Part shown: positions 54,273-63,904 of the stretch, one piece after another
How the letters are laid out: every line of letters starts with the position of its first letter
Numbering within the stretch: position 1 is the stretch's first letter
Assembly (NCBI GenBank): GCA_023376005.1
Contig: CM042145.1
Coordinates: forward strand, 92,001,725-92,065,724
Length of the DNA stretch: 64,000 bases
Source: Doryteuthis pealeii
Taxonomy: Eukaryota; Mollusca; Cephalopoda; Myopsida; Loliginidae
Reading direction: 5' to 3'
Program-made: the position numbers and the translations under genes
Notes under the pieces: model-generated
Databases searched by the model: none
The model's input: the letters and a program-made list of their open reading frames with translations, nothing else
Told to the model about the DNA's origin: nothing

Positions 54273-54715
54273 TCTATTAATAATGGAGATTCGCTTCCGG
54301 TTTTTGTCTGTAACAAAAATCACGTCACTGCTTACATCACATTTCCCAAAATCGTCATAACATAGAATAAAATTTATTCTACGATTTTTTACATGTTCAA
54401 ATTTTGAGTGTATTTATTCAAATACAGTCAAAATTTGAACATACAATATTAGACAGTCCTCGTTGTTTTTTAAAACAAGTTTTAACAAATACATGACTGG
54501 TATTATATATCTATATATAGTTTGTTTCATTTTAATACATATTTAAAGTTTACATTTCAAATTGTTTTATTTTTTAATCTTTTAATGAATTTGATGATTT
54601 TACTTACTTAGGGTACAAACTCGCTGACATTGAATTTTTTTTCCCACCCCTCAGGTAATATGTTTCAAAAATCTATTTTACATCACCCGGAGGGTGTTTT
54701 TTTATTTTGTACTAG
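54273..54715 (+). mobile_element. Complete non-autonomous Helitron, 443 bp
   Basis: 5' TCTATTAATAATGGAG after A; 3' hairpin CACCC-GGA-GGGTG followed 12-15 bp later by CTAG (54712-54715) and T. The termini fit the Helitron consensus and the insertion is between A and T. No Rep/helicase coding is present. Confidence 0.72.
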
Positions 54716-55918
54716 TATATATAGTTTAACGCAGCCTTAGAGTCTTTCTATTAAAGATGATTCCTATAAATTAGAAAAAACCTTTTCTATTTCCAAATAC
54801 TTTTTGTCGGGTGTTGGCATTTTTCTAACGTGGTTTTGATCTTTATAGAAATTTGAAAATAAGGGACTGGAAGTTTTTTTTTATTCTAACGGCAAAATGT
54901 TGAACCGCAGCCTTACAATGTTAATAATGTTGTCTTTTTTCTCTTTGTTTGGGGTTTGTTTGGGGGGGGCAGGGTTTTTTGTTGTTTTGTTTTCTTAAAA
55001 TAAAATAAGCTATTCATTATAAATTGAATTCTTTAATGAATAAAGTGCTGAAAATTTCATTAAAATTGGACAATTCCCCAATTTTTGGTAATTGTTCTGA
55101 AATTCAAAAAATTTTAAAATGTATTTTTATTACGTCCCTTTAGTTAAATTGGACATAGCTAATATAAGTTATTTTCAGTGATGCGCAGGGTGCGTTTGTA
55201 GTATTCATTGGGTTAACATTGAAAACTAAAAGAGAAAAAAAATTGGGTGGCCTCTGCTTTAAGTGGGCCCTTGCACTTGGTTGGCCCTTACATTTTGTGG
55301 ACCCCTAGGCTTCAGTCTAATCAGCCTTATGGATAATGCGGTATTGGCGAAGATTGTTTTCGTTACAGATAACTTTATAATATAAATTTTTTTTTAAAAC
55401 GATAAAGGATGCGGTCACCGTTACAAGGGAAGTAACTCTGCATTTGTTCTTTAAAGTTATCTCTCTCTATTCGGAAAAAAATATTTTTGACATCTTATTA
55501 TTTCATAGATTCTATTGTTAAAACAAAACCTTTCATCGGATAATGATTCGAAGGCCAGCCATGGTTTCAGGGGGTGAAACATCATTACTACTTACTCAAG
55601 GCTCTGCAATAGTACTTTATTTCATAGGAATACTTCCTGATATCTAAAGAAATATTTTGTGAATTATTACATAAGATCATAATCGAATGTATATCCTGCT
55701 GTTTGAACTAGCTGAAAATCTGCCCTATGGACATGATTTTAACTTACATAAATCTATCATAAATTGATTCGTTACACATAAATAGTTTTTGTGAGGACTT
55801 ATAGATTAATAATCGTCGTCGAGATGTTAACGTTAATGGTTCGCTCATGACCAAATTACATGACTTAATTTTACGATAGGCGAAAATGTTATAGGAAAGA
55901 TAAAACAAAGGAAAAGGT
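54716..55918. other. Single-copy DNA, no gene recognised
   Basis: G/T-rich words near 54945-54985; no frame above 60 codons and no known repeat seen. Confidence 0.4.
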
Positions 55919-55929
55919 TATAACTTTAG

Positions 55930-56219
55930 CTCTTAAGGAAGTGTTGTGTTAATGGTTAAAGACATGGGAAATGGACTCGTCGCCCCGAGTTCAAATCCTG
56001 GACGTGGCAATTATTTCACTTAGCGCTAATACCCTTGGGAAAGGTATGAATCCTACTTCCCTCCAGCTATGGGTAAATAGTGGAGCAGACTGGGCTCTTT
56101 AACCTTGGTTAGGCAACCGGTCTAGGAGAAGGAAAACTCTGAATTCAAACCTGTTGAACTCCGCTTAAGAAATTGACCTTGTGTCGCATCCTGCTCGTGC
56201 GGAGGGGTTGGTAAATATA
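55930..56219 (+). mobile_element. Full-length SINE A with target-site duplication
   Basis: Perfect 11-bp direct repeats TATAACTTTAG at 55919-55929 and 56220-56230. Head box A-like 'tgttaatggttaaag', box B-like 'gagttcaaatcctgg'; the 3' end 'ctgctcgtgcggaggggttgg' defines the family terminus. Confidence 0.92.
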
Positions 56220-56230
56220 TATAACTTTAG

Positions 56231-56400
56231 ATACTGCAGAGGAAATTTTCAACTAGATTTCTGTTGGATTATTTAGTATAGTTATTCACTAAGCTTAACT
56301 TAAATGTGACACAAGGCCAGGAGTATGGGGCTCCCATTGAGAATCGAACTCACTAACAATGGTCTGCAAATACTAGCTTGCTAACCATTACACCTGTAAG
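56231..56400 (-). mobile_element. SINE head fragment
   Basis: 'gtctgcaaatactagcttgctaaccattac' is the reverse of the subfamily head at 40213. Confidence 0.6.
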
Positions 56401-56889
56401 ATTCAATGGTAATTAATGAATATACAATTCCGACAAGTTGTGAGACAAAACATTTAATATATATACAGCACATGGAAACGATAAGATACATAATGTATAG
56501 GAGAATAGAACATGTAAATACATATACAATATTTAGGTATAAACAAGATACCCAAATGTACCTAACATATAAATGTTACAGGCATGGAACTAAAGGATAG
56601 TCCATGCTGTATAAAGGACTTACAGTAATGTAGTGGGGGGAAAAAAGCCCCACCGAGAAGGGGGGTAGATAGACTCTAGCCCATAACAGTTCGTTGAGAA
56701 GATCTAGCTAAAAAAGGAAGACAAGTTGTAATGAACGCGCTTAACTACCAGAGGTCCCCCTAGCGGGAACAAACAGCAACGCAGCGAGAAGATAACTCTT
56801 CCGGCAAAGGGAAGATAATCCCCTATACACCACCTGAGGCACCCGGGGTTATTTGGTATAGTTATTTACCATTAAAAAAAATACCTATT
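56401..56889. other. Unassigned
   Basis: A locally GC-richer stretch at 56630-56850 (aaaaaagccccaccgagaagggggg); not recognised. Confidence 0.3.
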
Positions 56890-57410
56890 AAATAAACTAT
56901 TTGATGCAACGTTTCCTACAAGGAAAAAATCAATCTTGCCAATGGTAAAGTTCGAAATCGGCAAATCCAAATTGTAAATCCGGATTTGCCGATTTCGAAC
57001 TTTACCATTTCTGGGTTATAAACTAGATTATATAATCTTTATTAACTCGGAACTTGATAGCAATTAATTCTTAGTTTACTGGAGATAGTTCTTCATAAGT
57101 TTATTCTACATATTACTGTTTAGCAACAATCTCTTGTGGCAACAATCTCTACATTTAATCTAATCTAAGTTAATCTAATTTTCAGCTACATGAGTACATT
57201 TAATCTAATTCAATTCAGTCCAATTTTAATTTAATCTAATTTAGTCCAATTTTAATCGAATCTAATTTAGTATAATTTTCTGCTGGATGTGTACGTTTAA
57301 TCCAATCTAATTTATTCTAATTTTAATCTAATCTAATTTAGTCCAATTTTAATCTGATTTAATCAAGTCTCATTTTTGGCTACGGTTAATCAAAAAGATT
57401 GTTTATCTAA
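56890..57410 (+). repeat. R3 repeat with extra foldback
   Basis: Paralog of 7855-8440 lacking the SINE B tail; minisatellite from about 57150. Confidence 0.75.
56941..57009. repeat. Perfect 28-bp-arm hairpin
   Basis: Arm 56941-56968 (aatggtaaagttcg...) is exactly complementary to 56982-57009, with a 13-nt loop. P1 and P3 R3 copies have only the right arm. Confidence 0.95.
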
Positions 57411-57771
57411 CCTAATGAACAAGTGTAAATCAAACGCCTCACTAAAAAAATGAAAAATGTCCAGGATTCTTTTTTTTAAACTACTATGTAATAAACATCC
57501 ACGGGGATCAAAGAAAGTTTAGCGGCCAATACAATTGCCACCCTAGAGTTATCCAAAACAAAAAAGTTATATAAACAAAAAAATACATTTGGTGAATTAT
57601 TAGAGCTAGTATTTTCAAATATACTGACGAAAAAAATGTTGAGAAATGACGAGACTCACGTACATAAAGAATCTCCAGAGCTTCGCCCATAAAGGACATT
57701 AATCTTAATATCATTAAATCTTACTACCTTACAACATAAGAAATGAATAACAACGTTAAAATCAAGTCGTA
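57411..57771. other. Unassigned
   Basis: Two short minus frames (57508-57714, 57656-57841) without recognisable domains. Confidence 0.3.
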
Positions 57772-58376
57772 AGACCGCCCTGTCGGATGGGGCGTTAGAA
57801 TGCACCAACTGCACCTCTGCAGAGGGGTAAGACTCCCCCAATGGGGCTACCTGTTGGCCGTGGGTGGCGACCCGTGATGCTTAAGGATAGAACCCAGGTG
57901 GATGAGCAGTTCATAACTTGCAATATTCCACTTTGGCCGTATCTTCGGCTAGACGGTCGGTCGGAGACGCCCCTCCGATTAATCGGCTGGTCACGTCAAG
58001 CCCTAGCACCTATATGATTTCCCCAACCCTATTGCCCTTATGGCAAGCCCCAACCCCTTTTTATCATATGGGTGCTAGAAGGCGGTGACTGAGGGTCTAC
58101 ATGTCCTGGGAATGACGTTAAACTCTATCTGATGGTGAGGTTCCAGGTTTGGTGGTTTGGGGAATGTGGAGCACCCCTTCATCACCATTGCTCCCTGGTC
58201 CACTCTGACCCGGAGTGGTAGTACCTGTTAGGGTCCCATCTATGGGTTAGATAGAAAAACATGAGTTGATAAACAAAATTGTATTATCCATTAAGAATTT
58301 ATTTATTTCAAAACTTTATCGGTTTAAATGACCCACTGAGGTTGATATGCCGTAAAACAAAACAAAACAAACAAAC
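57772..58376 (+). mobile_element. R1 retroposon, full length with target-site duplication
   Basis: Bounded by a perfect 13-bp direct repeat AAATCAAGTCGTA (57759-57771 and 58377-58389). The element is about 605 bp and ends 'gttgatatgccgtaaaac' plus (AAAAC)n/(AAAC)n. No tRNA box A/B pair, TIRs or protein frame are seen. It is the reference copy for fragments across the window. Confidence 0.88.
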
Positions 58377-58389
58377 AAATCAAGTCGTA

Positions 58390-58494
58390 TGAGCATTAGT
58401 TGTATGATGAAGCCAGAGATTGTTAACCAATCAGAATGCAGCGTCATCTTGATGCATATTTTGAATTTCCACAACCAGGTTAACGCAATTGAAG
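58390..58494. other. Unassigned
   Basis: Short flank before the open frame; contains 'aaccaatcagaatgc', a CCAAT word at about 58420. Confidence 0.3.
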
Positions 58495-58815
58495 ATGGTA
58501 GAATTCAAGGACTTATTAAAACTTTCTCAAGAATTTATTTTGTTTAAATTCTTTAAAAAAATTATTCTTATATATTACAATGCTAAAGTGAAATTTCTTC
58601 AAACATTGAATAAAGTCAAGGCGCTATGTGACGAAATTGAAGGGCAGATCTATGAACAAGCGGATTCCCAGCCCCCACAAACAAAGCGCGTCAGGATATG
58701 TTTGGCCTGTGCGAGGGGAAGAGTGTGGCGAGTGGCTACGGATATTCGAACTCGCTACCTCATCGTAGCTGAAATGCTGTTGGCAGAGACCCGGATGAGG
58801 TATATCGGAATTTGA
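58495..58815 (+). CDS. Unrecognised 106-codon open frame, doubtful
   Basis: From the ATG at 58495 the frame is open to 58815. The N-terminal third is hydrophobic (FILFKFFKKIILIYY), followed by a charged, helix-compatible stretch (LNKVKALCDEIEGQIYEQA) and an Arg-rich end. It is single copy here, with no splice or poly-A evidence and no family I recognise. It could be an exon, a transposon remnant or chance. Confidence 0.15.
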   Translation: MVEFKDLLKLSQEFILFKFFKKIILIYYNAKVKFLQTLNKVKALCDEIEGQIYEQADSQPPQTKRVRICLACARGRVWRVATDIRTRYLIVAEMLLAETRMRYIGI

Positions 58816-59080
58816 ATAAGGGTGGCCGAACGAGCAGAAATAAGACCGACAGTCGCTGACAGCGGGAGTGAGGAAGAAAGCAAGTGTTTGGACGGCAAGT
58901 GAAATCTGACGACTGCTATTTGGGGTGTCAGGAAGTGAGAGTAACGTGCTCAGTTGGTAGAGACTGTGCTGATGGCGAAAGGAATTACATTTCGTTTGCT
59001 AGAGAGACTTGCAAAAGATTAATATTATCTTAAACTTTTAGACTATCCAAAAGACGCTAAAATAGGCATAACGTTATTAA
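58816..59080. other. Unassigned
   Basis: No recognised feature. Confidence 0.3.
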
Positions 59081-59229
59081 TTTTTTAAGAATACAAGGTG
59101 CATCAAAAAAGTACCAAGTTTAAAGTTGTATTTACCAAGATAGAAATGAAGAATGAATGGAACGTTATTTTTCAGTATACAAGGTGTGTCAAAAAGTACA
59201 AAAAATCTCGATACTTTTTTTATACACCT

Positions 59230-59240
<11 letters not shown>
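59081..59240. mobile_element. Mini-MITE pair of mariner type
   Basis: 'acaaggtgcatcaaaaaagtacc' (59094) and 'acaaggtgtgtcaaaaagtac' (59179) are direct repeats. The second forms a palindrome with 'gatactttttttatacaccttgta' at 59212-59236, bordered by TA on each side. Confidence 0.65.
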
Positions 59241-59276
<36 letters not shown>

Positions 59277-59296
59277 AGAGAGAGAGAGAGAGAGAG

Positions 59297-59350
<54 letters not shown>
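59231..59350. repeat. (TA)n-(GA)n-(GT)n compound microsatellite
   Basis: Three successive dinucleotide runs. Confidence 0.95.
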
Positions 59351-59351
<1 letters not shown>

Positions 59352-59661
59352 GAGAGAGACAGGGGGCAGAGGAGGATTTCGGTGAATTTATTCGGTGAAG
59401 CTGCTTGTGGTGCGTTCCAGTTGGCCAAGATAGGTGACCTATTCACCACTGCGCGTCTGTAAGAATTCAATGGAAAATCAACAGAGTTTTGATTGACAAG
59501 CCTTAACACCAGGGTCGTCCGAACAGTGCACTGATTGGGTTATCAGATCAGGTGACTCCCTGGAAAAGTTAGTAAGAATTACTGAGAATCGAGCAAGCAG
59601 CCGTGGTGGCGAGACGCATATTGCGTCTAGTGCTGCTTTTTCCTCAGCGCACGAGTTATGA

Positions 59662-59664
<3 letters not shown>
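59351..59664. other. Unassigned
   Basis: No recognised feature. Confidence 0.3.

Positions 59665-59710
<46 letters not shown>
59665..59710. repeat. (TA)n microsatellite
   Basis: Clean TA run. Confidence 0.95.
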
Positions 59711-59711
<1 letters not shown>

Positions 59712-59894
59712 ACTCCCTCTGTCGGATCACTCAGTCTCGCCGCCTAACCGATGTCACTCCACCCACGTTGTGTTTGTTTTTAAAAGATCTGTCGGCTGCC
59801 GGGTTAGGACAAAACTGTATAAGCCACAACCAGTCGACGCTGACTGGATCCCCTGTTGTTGAGAGTTAAGACCCCCTGACCCCCCCCCCAAAAA

Positions 59895-60230
59895 AAAATG
59901 GGTCTGACACTAAAATCCATTTGATGGTGATGCTCCAGTTCTGGAGATCTAAGGAGTGTGATGTACCCCTTCATTGCCAGATCCATTATGATCCAAAGGG
60001 GTAGTAACGGTTATGGTTTCATCTAGAGGATGGGTCAAATAGATATGTTTGCAAATTATTTCTATTCGATCGGATTACTTGATATAATTTAACCATATGA
60101 AAAATGGTTTTAAGAAACTATACAAAAATATAAATATAAACGTACAATGTACACAGTTCTTAACTTCTAGACATAAAACAACCCCAGACGGGTTGACGTG
60201 CCATTAAAATCGATCAACCAATTAATCACT
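59895..60230 (+). mobile_element. R1 3' part
   Basis: 'catttgatggtgatgctccag', 'gtaccccttcattgccag', 'acgggttgacgtgccattaaaatc'. 5' truncated. Confidence 0.75.
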
Positions 60231-60289
60231 TACTGGTATTTTCACTTTTTTAAAAATAAACGATGAAGTATATTTCCTGACCTCCTACC

Positions 60290-60565
60290 AGGCTGGATTG
60301 ACACAAGAACTTTTTAAAGTGGGAGCCACGCAGACACCGAAGCTCATGCATTTGACAGTGCAAATAGTACGGTTAGCCTCATTTTAAGGCGTTACAGGAA
60401 CCGGCCAATAAACCTGGACTTGGATTAACATAAGGATTCTTATCGCGGGGATCAACGTACAAACTGAAGCTTATGCATTTGACAGTGCAAATAGTACGTG
60501 ATCTCTTCGACAACCCCCGTTTTGGGGAGCCTCATGAACCGGACAATAAACCTTGCCCTGTCCCT
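60290..60565 (+). repeat. Tandem duplication of about 130-145 bp
   Basis: 'atgcatttgacagtgcaaatagtacg' (shown in part as two words) occurs at about 60344 and 60472; 'gaaccgg.caataaacc' at 60391 and 60537. Confidence 0.75.
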
Positions 60566-60820
60566 TAGATCAGGCGATTTATTTTATATCTTACCGGTCA
60601 AGAAGCCGAAGACCCAAGACACCAGGTAAGTATATAATAATGTATTGTTTTCATCTATGGATCAAATAGATCTGTTTAAAAATTATTAATATTCAATGGG
60701 AATACTTGATACCATATGACTGTAAATTATTTGTATTGATAATAGTTACTTGAATCTATAATTGTTCTCTAAAGATCATTATTATTAGATACTTGACACA
60801 GTTAGTATTACTTCCCTTAC
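60566..60820. other. Unassigned with R1-like words
   Basis: 'catctatggatcaaatagat' at about 60652 resembles the R1 tail region. Confidence 0.35.
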
Positions 60821-61170
60821 TTGCCACGGTTTTTCGTTAAGCCACTAGGGGGCGTTGCGGTCAGCAGTACAAATAGGCTGTACTGCCAAAATCAAATTCG
60901 TTTTCCCGCAAACACTCCAGTCGTCAGAGGTAGCACACCAGTTGCGTATCTGTGTCCTTTAGGACTGGGAGCTTTGCCCCCCCCCCCAGGTATTCCGTGT
61001 ACCTGTTACACGACCGCTTCTACGCCCTCTGGCTTCACGGTGGTCGCACACACTACATCTTTATCTACAGAACAGGAAGGGCTCGACTCCCACAGGCATT
61101 CCGCGTACCTGTTACGCTATGGTTGGCCGGAGCCGAACGTGAGAAATTTAGTTTAGAAAATCAGTCTTAA
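60821..61170 (+). other. GC-richer stretch with unrecognised frames
   Basis: Two overlapping frames (111 and 72 codons) with Pro-rich or Arg-rich sequence and a C-run at 60977-60988. No domain recognised; probably non-coding. Confidence 0.2.
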
Positions 61171-61560
61171 CTGGGTGACGGAACGAGACAGACGCAAGTG
61201 GTGGTCTGCCCTGTTCGATGCCACTCTACCACATGTGATTGTTCTTAACTTTGTTTATTAGAATAAGAGATGCCTCATTAAAACAACATAGTCTTGTGTT
61301 CGTTAATAAAAACAGACGACGAACACGGGAAGAAATCCCAACACAAGAAGCAAGATGAAAGCCCCAAGAAAAGGAAGACCAAAAGAACAGAAAAGCCATC
61401 TACTCAACAGCTCAGATCCAAAACCGGAATAGCAGATTCATACATTGAATAATCAGATTAAGAAAGATAAGAATATCATAAAATAATGTTGGTTGGTTGG
61501 TTGGTTGGTTGGTTTAGGAAGTAATATATTTGTGTATCTATATTTACACTTTTATAGTAC
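61171..61560. other. Unassigned with R1 tail
   Basis: GGTTGG repeats at 61489-61514. Confidence 0.4.
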
Positions 61561-61680
61561 TATTTCTCTGAATTTCTGAGATGAGGCTTGATGATCAGTA
61601 TTATTTGTATTATTCGGACTATTGTGTACAACGTTTCGGCCGATGTGCCCTCCAGCCTTCTTCAGGTATTTCTTGTCAGG
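61561..61680 (-). repeat. Hammerhead-like relic with exact CUGAAGA core
   Basis: On minus: CUGAAGA (61659-61665), stem II GGCU...GGCC (one G-U), GAAA (61634-61637), A-C / loop GUU / G-U, H17 = A (61627). Position 7 is not conserved in hammerheads, so CUGAAGA is permitted. No stem I complementarity is found between the flanks. Confidence 0.5.
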
Positions 61681-61799
61681 GAACCTACTTTTCGGACTCT
61701 GGAACCTTCTTGTCGTAATCGGGAACCTTCTTGTCGTAATCGGGAGTCATCACGGAACTTTGAACCTAACCCTTTATTCAGTCCACGGGGGTATCCTGT
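61681..61799. repeat. Short direct repeats
   Basis: 'ggaaccttcttgtcgtaatc' occurs twice in tandem at about 61701 and 61725. Confidence 0.8.
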
Positions 61800-61965
61800 T
61801 CTCATTCCGCTAACCATAGCTGGGGTAGAGGCATTAAGCCGTGTTAATTATTATTCTATGTTACTGTTTCCCCTGACCAGGATTGAACTTGCAGTCTAGA
61901 GATAACTGTCACTTAGAACTGTCTTAATCTAACTCCTTTATCCACTAGGCTATGTGTCTAATAAT
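61800..61965 (-). mobile_element. tRNA-like SINE fragment, third type
   Basis: On minus, 'atagcctagtggataaaggag' (box A-like) and 'gactgcaagttcaatcctgg' (box B-like). The head differs from SINE A and B. Confidence 0.6.
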
Positions 61966-62070
61966 ACTAACTTTTGTAGTAATTGGTTTAAATAATGTGT
62001 TAACATCATTAGAGATCATGTTGTATGGTATTGATTAGGTTCATGTCTATATTCTATGGTATAATTTTGT

Positions 62071-62420
62071 TTCCCTCAAAAAGGACAGAATGTCTTCTAT
62101 GTTGACATTTTCAAATAGATATTTCATATTGTTTGCATTAAAATAACGGTTTCTGATGTGTGAAAAAACCCTGTATTCTATGAGTAAGTGTTTCACAGTC
62201 AAAGGTGTTTGACATGTTTCACATTGTAGTTGTTGTTCTTGTTTGAATATATAGGAGTGCGTTAGTCTTGTGTGACCAATGTGTAATCGGGATTCTAGAC
62301 TTCCTTAAAGCTGGTCTCCAGTCTCCGAGAGTGGGTTTGATTAGGAAGAGTTTATTGTGGATTTTATTGTTATTTCAGCGTTTTTGCCATTTTGTATGAA
62401 GGAATATATTAATTTTATAA
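62071..62420 (-). mobile_element. LINE ORF2 C-terminal fragment
   Basis: On minus: HIGHTRLTHSYIFKQEQQLQ, CETCQTPLTVKHLLIEY, VFSHIRNRYF, ENVNIEDILSFLRE. The RxxIGHTRLTH motif followed by CxxC and LTVKHLL is the usual end of Jockey/CR1-type ORF2. A deletion removes the KSRSKKEYV segment, so this copy is frameshifted upstream of about 62304. Confidence 0.85.
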
Positions 62421-62755
62421 ATTTGCACTTTAAAGATGTCTGCAAGGAGGATATGAATAAATGGCACATCAACACTAACACATGGGAGGCTTGTACAGAA
62501 AACCGAACGGCCTGGCGCCTCCTCGTCAAATAAGAAACGGAAAGGGGTGAAAAAGAGAGGAAGAAGCCACCACTGAAAAGAGAGCCAGAAGGAAGGAGAG
62601 ACAACAGCAACTCCAGCAAGCATCACTATTTGTTTGCAGTCACTGCATCAGAGATTGCCATTCAAAAACTGGTCTGTTCCGCCACTCACGCAGATGGAGA
62701 TTTTTAAAAATTGTGAACACTACCTATCGTCTTTAACAGACGGAAGGCTGCCAAC
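62421..62755 (+). mobile_element. Second LINE 3' end, opposite strand
   Basis: On plus: KDVCKEDMNKWHINTNTWEA, NRTAWRLLVK then stop; further on, RKERQQQQLQQASLFVCSHC and IRDCHSKTGLFRHSRRW in another frame. An acid-patch, Trp-rich segment plus a C-terminal CxxC zinc-finger-like motif is common at the end of many invertebrate LINE ORF2 proteins. Frameshifted. It is sandwiched between two copies of the same minus-strand segment. Confidence 0.78.
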
Positions 62756-62945
62756 GATAGTCTTGTGTGACCAATGTGTAATCGGGACACAATGACGTAT
62801 TCTTTTTTAGATCTAGACTTCCTTAAAGCTGGTCTCCAGCCTCCCAAAGTGGGTTTGATTAGGAAGAGTTTATTGTGGAAGTTGTTATTCCAGCGTTGTT
62901 GCCATTTTGTATGAAGGAATCTATTAATTTTATAAAATAAGATAA
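62756..62945 (-). mobile_element. LINE ORF2 C-terminal fragment, intact frame
   Basis: On minus, open throughout: INRFLHTKWQQRWNNNF, HNKLFLIKPTLGGWRPALRK, SRSKKEYVIVSRLHIGHTR. It duplicates the 5' part of 62071-62420 but retains the segment lost there. Confidence 0.85.
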
Positions 62946-63249
62946 ATAAGCCTATGCAACACAGGGTTTATGAATTGTCAAAATCAATTCAGTAAACAAC
63001 AGAAATGTGATCTGTGGTCAGTGGCGTGACTCTGAAAATAACGGTTCACATTACAATCGTATCAAGGGGATTAAAATTCTAAATTGAAAAATTGATCGTC
63101 AGAAATAATAACATTTTGTAATCCGATCTTTCCTCGCTAATACGTATTCTCATTATTATCCAGAGATTTAAGATTGACTTCCACAAATCTCTACTACATC
63201 TTATACTCTACCGATAGACTCAGGCGTTTAATCACAGTAACTAGCAGTA
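62946..63249. other. Unassigned
   Basis: No recognised feature. Confidence 0.3.
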
Positions 63250-63510
63250 AGTAAAGTAAAGTCGGCAGAGTGGCCTATTGTCGGCATTAGCTGTACTGCG
63301 AGGAAGTCTATCTCGTTTTTGTTGGCGCTCGACCTGGGATATTGTTTTTACATCTCAGGTGGAGCGCCAGATCAACGATCATCTCCCCACTTTACTGCAC
63401 AGATATAAGTTGTGTTACTTATGTGCTAAGTTGGCAAGGGCCAGTATCGAACCCGGAACCTTGGGCTTCCAAGGCGGATGCTCTATTAACTGAGCTAGCG
63501 ACCACTAGGC
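63250..63510 (-). mobile_element. SINE B, full-length-like
   Basis: On minus from about 63507: box A TAGCTCAGTTAATAGAGCA, box B GGTTCGATACT, then body with 'gagatgtaaaaacaat' and tail 'gatagacttcctcgcagt'. It lacks the hairpin-rich body of 905-1368. Confidence 0.82.
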
Positions 63511-63900
63511 TCACGTTTAGATACAGCACATGAGTAGCATAGCTTTGATCTGTGTATTAAGCTGTGGAACCGATGGCATCCCACTGTTTGTTTTGGAGGG
63601 GTGTGTGTGGGGAGTTTTGCAGTCTGAGGTGGAGCACTCACCTACCGTACAACCTTGTGCAAATTAATTGAAACAAAACGAATAATTCCGTTATTATCAT
63701 AATATCTGCGATCTGTCTGTATGCCTTACCAGTATTTTCGTGCAGCGTTACAATTTTCGTACGCTTCCTGGGAGTAACGTCCATCGCAGACAATGGCCGT
63801 CGGACAATTAATCGACAGTCGAGACAATGAATGTGCTAAAAATCTGATGCAATCACGGATGACGTAATATTATTCAAGGCCAAACAAATTTCATCATAAT
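63511..63900. other. SINE B-like debris and unassigned
   Basis: 'gtctgaggtggagcactcacctaccg' near 63624-63652 resembles SINE B body; the rest is unrecognised. Confidence 0.4.
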
Positions 63901-63904
63901 ACTA

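Larger units (their letters stand above)
41580..54372 (+). repeat. Segmental duplication module P, copy 3
   Basis: Collinear with P1 apart from the SINE B body deletion at 42715, a foldback swap at 44257, a private block at about 45480-49450, a SINE A insertion at 49646, one-armed versions of the 4878-5030 palindrome and about 170 bp extra at 52860. Confidence 0.9.

Noticed and set aside
58489..58815. 108-codon frame as a real gene
   Set aside because: The first codon counted would be TTG; from the true ATG at 58495 no recognised domain, splice sites or regulatory context support it. Listed with low confidence only.
60821..61170. Pro-rich 111-codon frame as an exon
   Set aside because: No homology recognised, a competing overlapping frame exists, and a C-run lies inside; not supportable.
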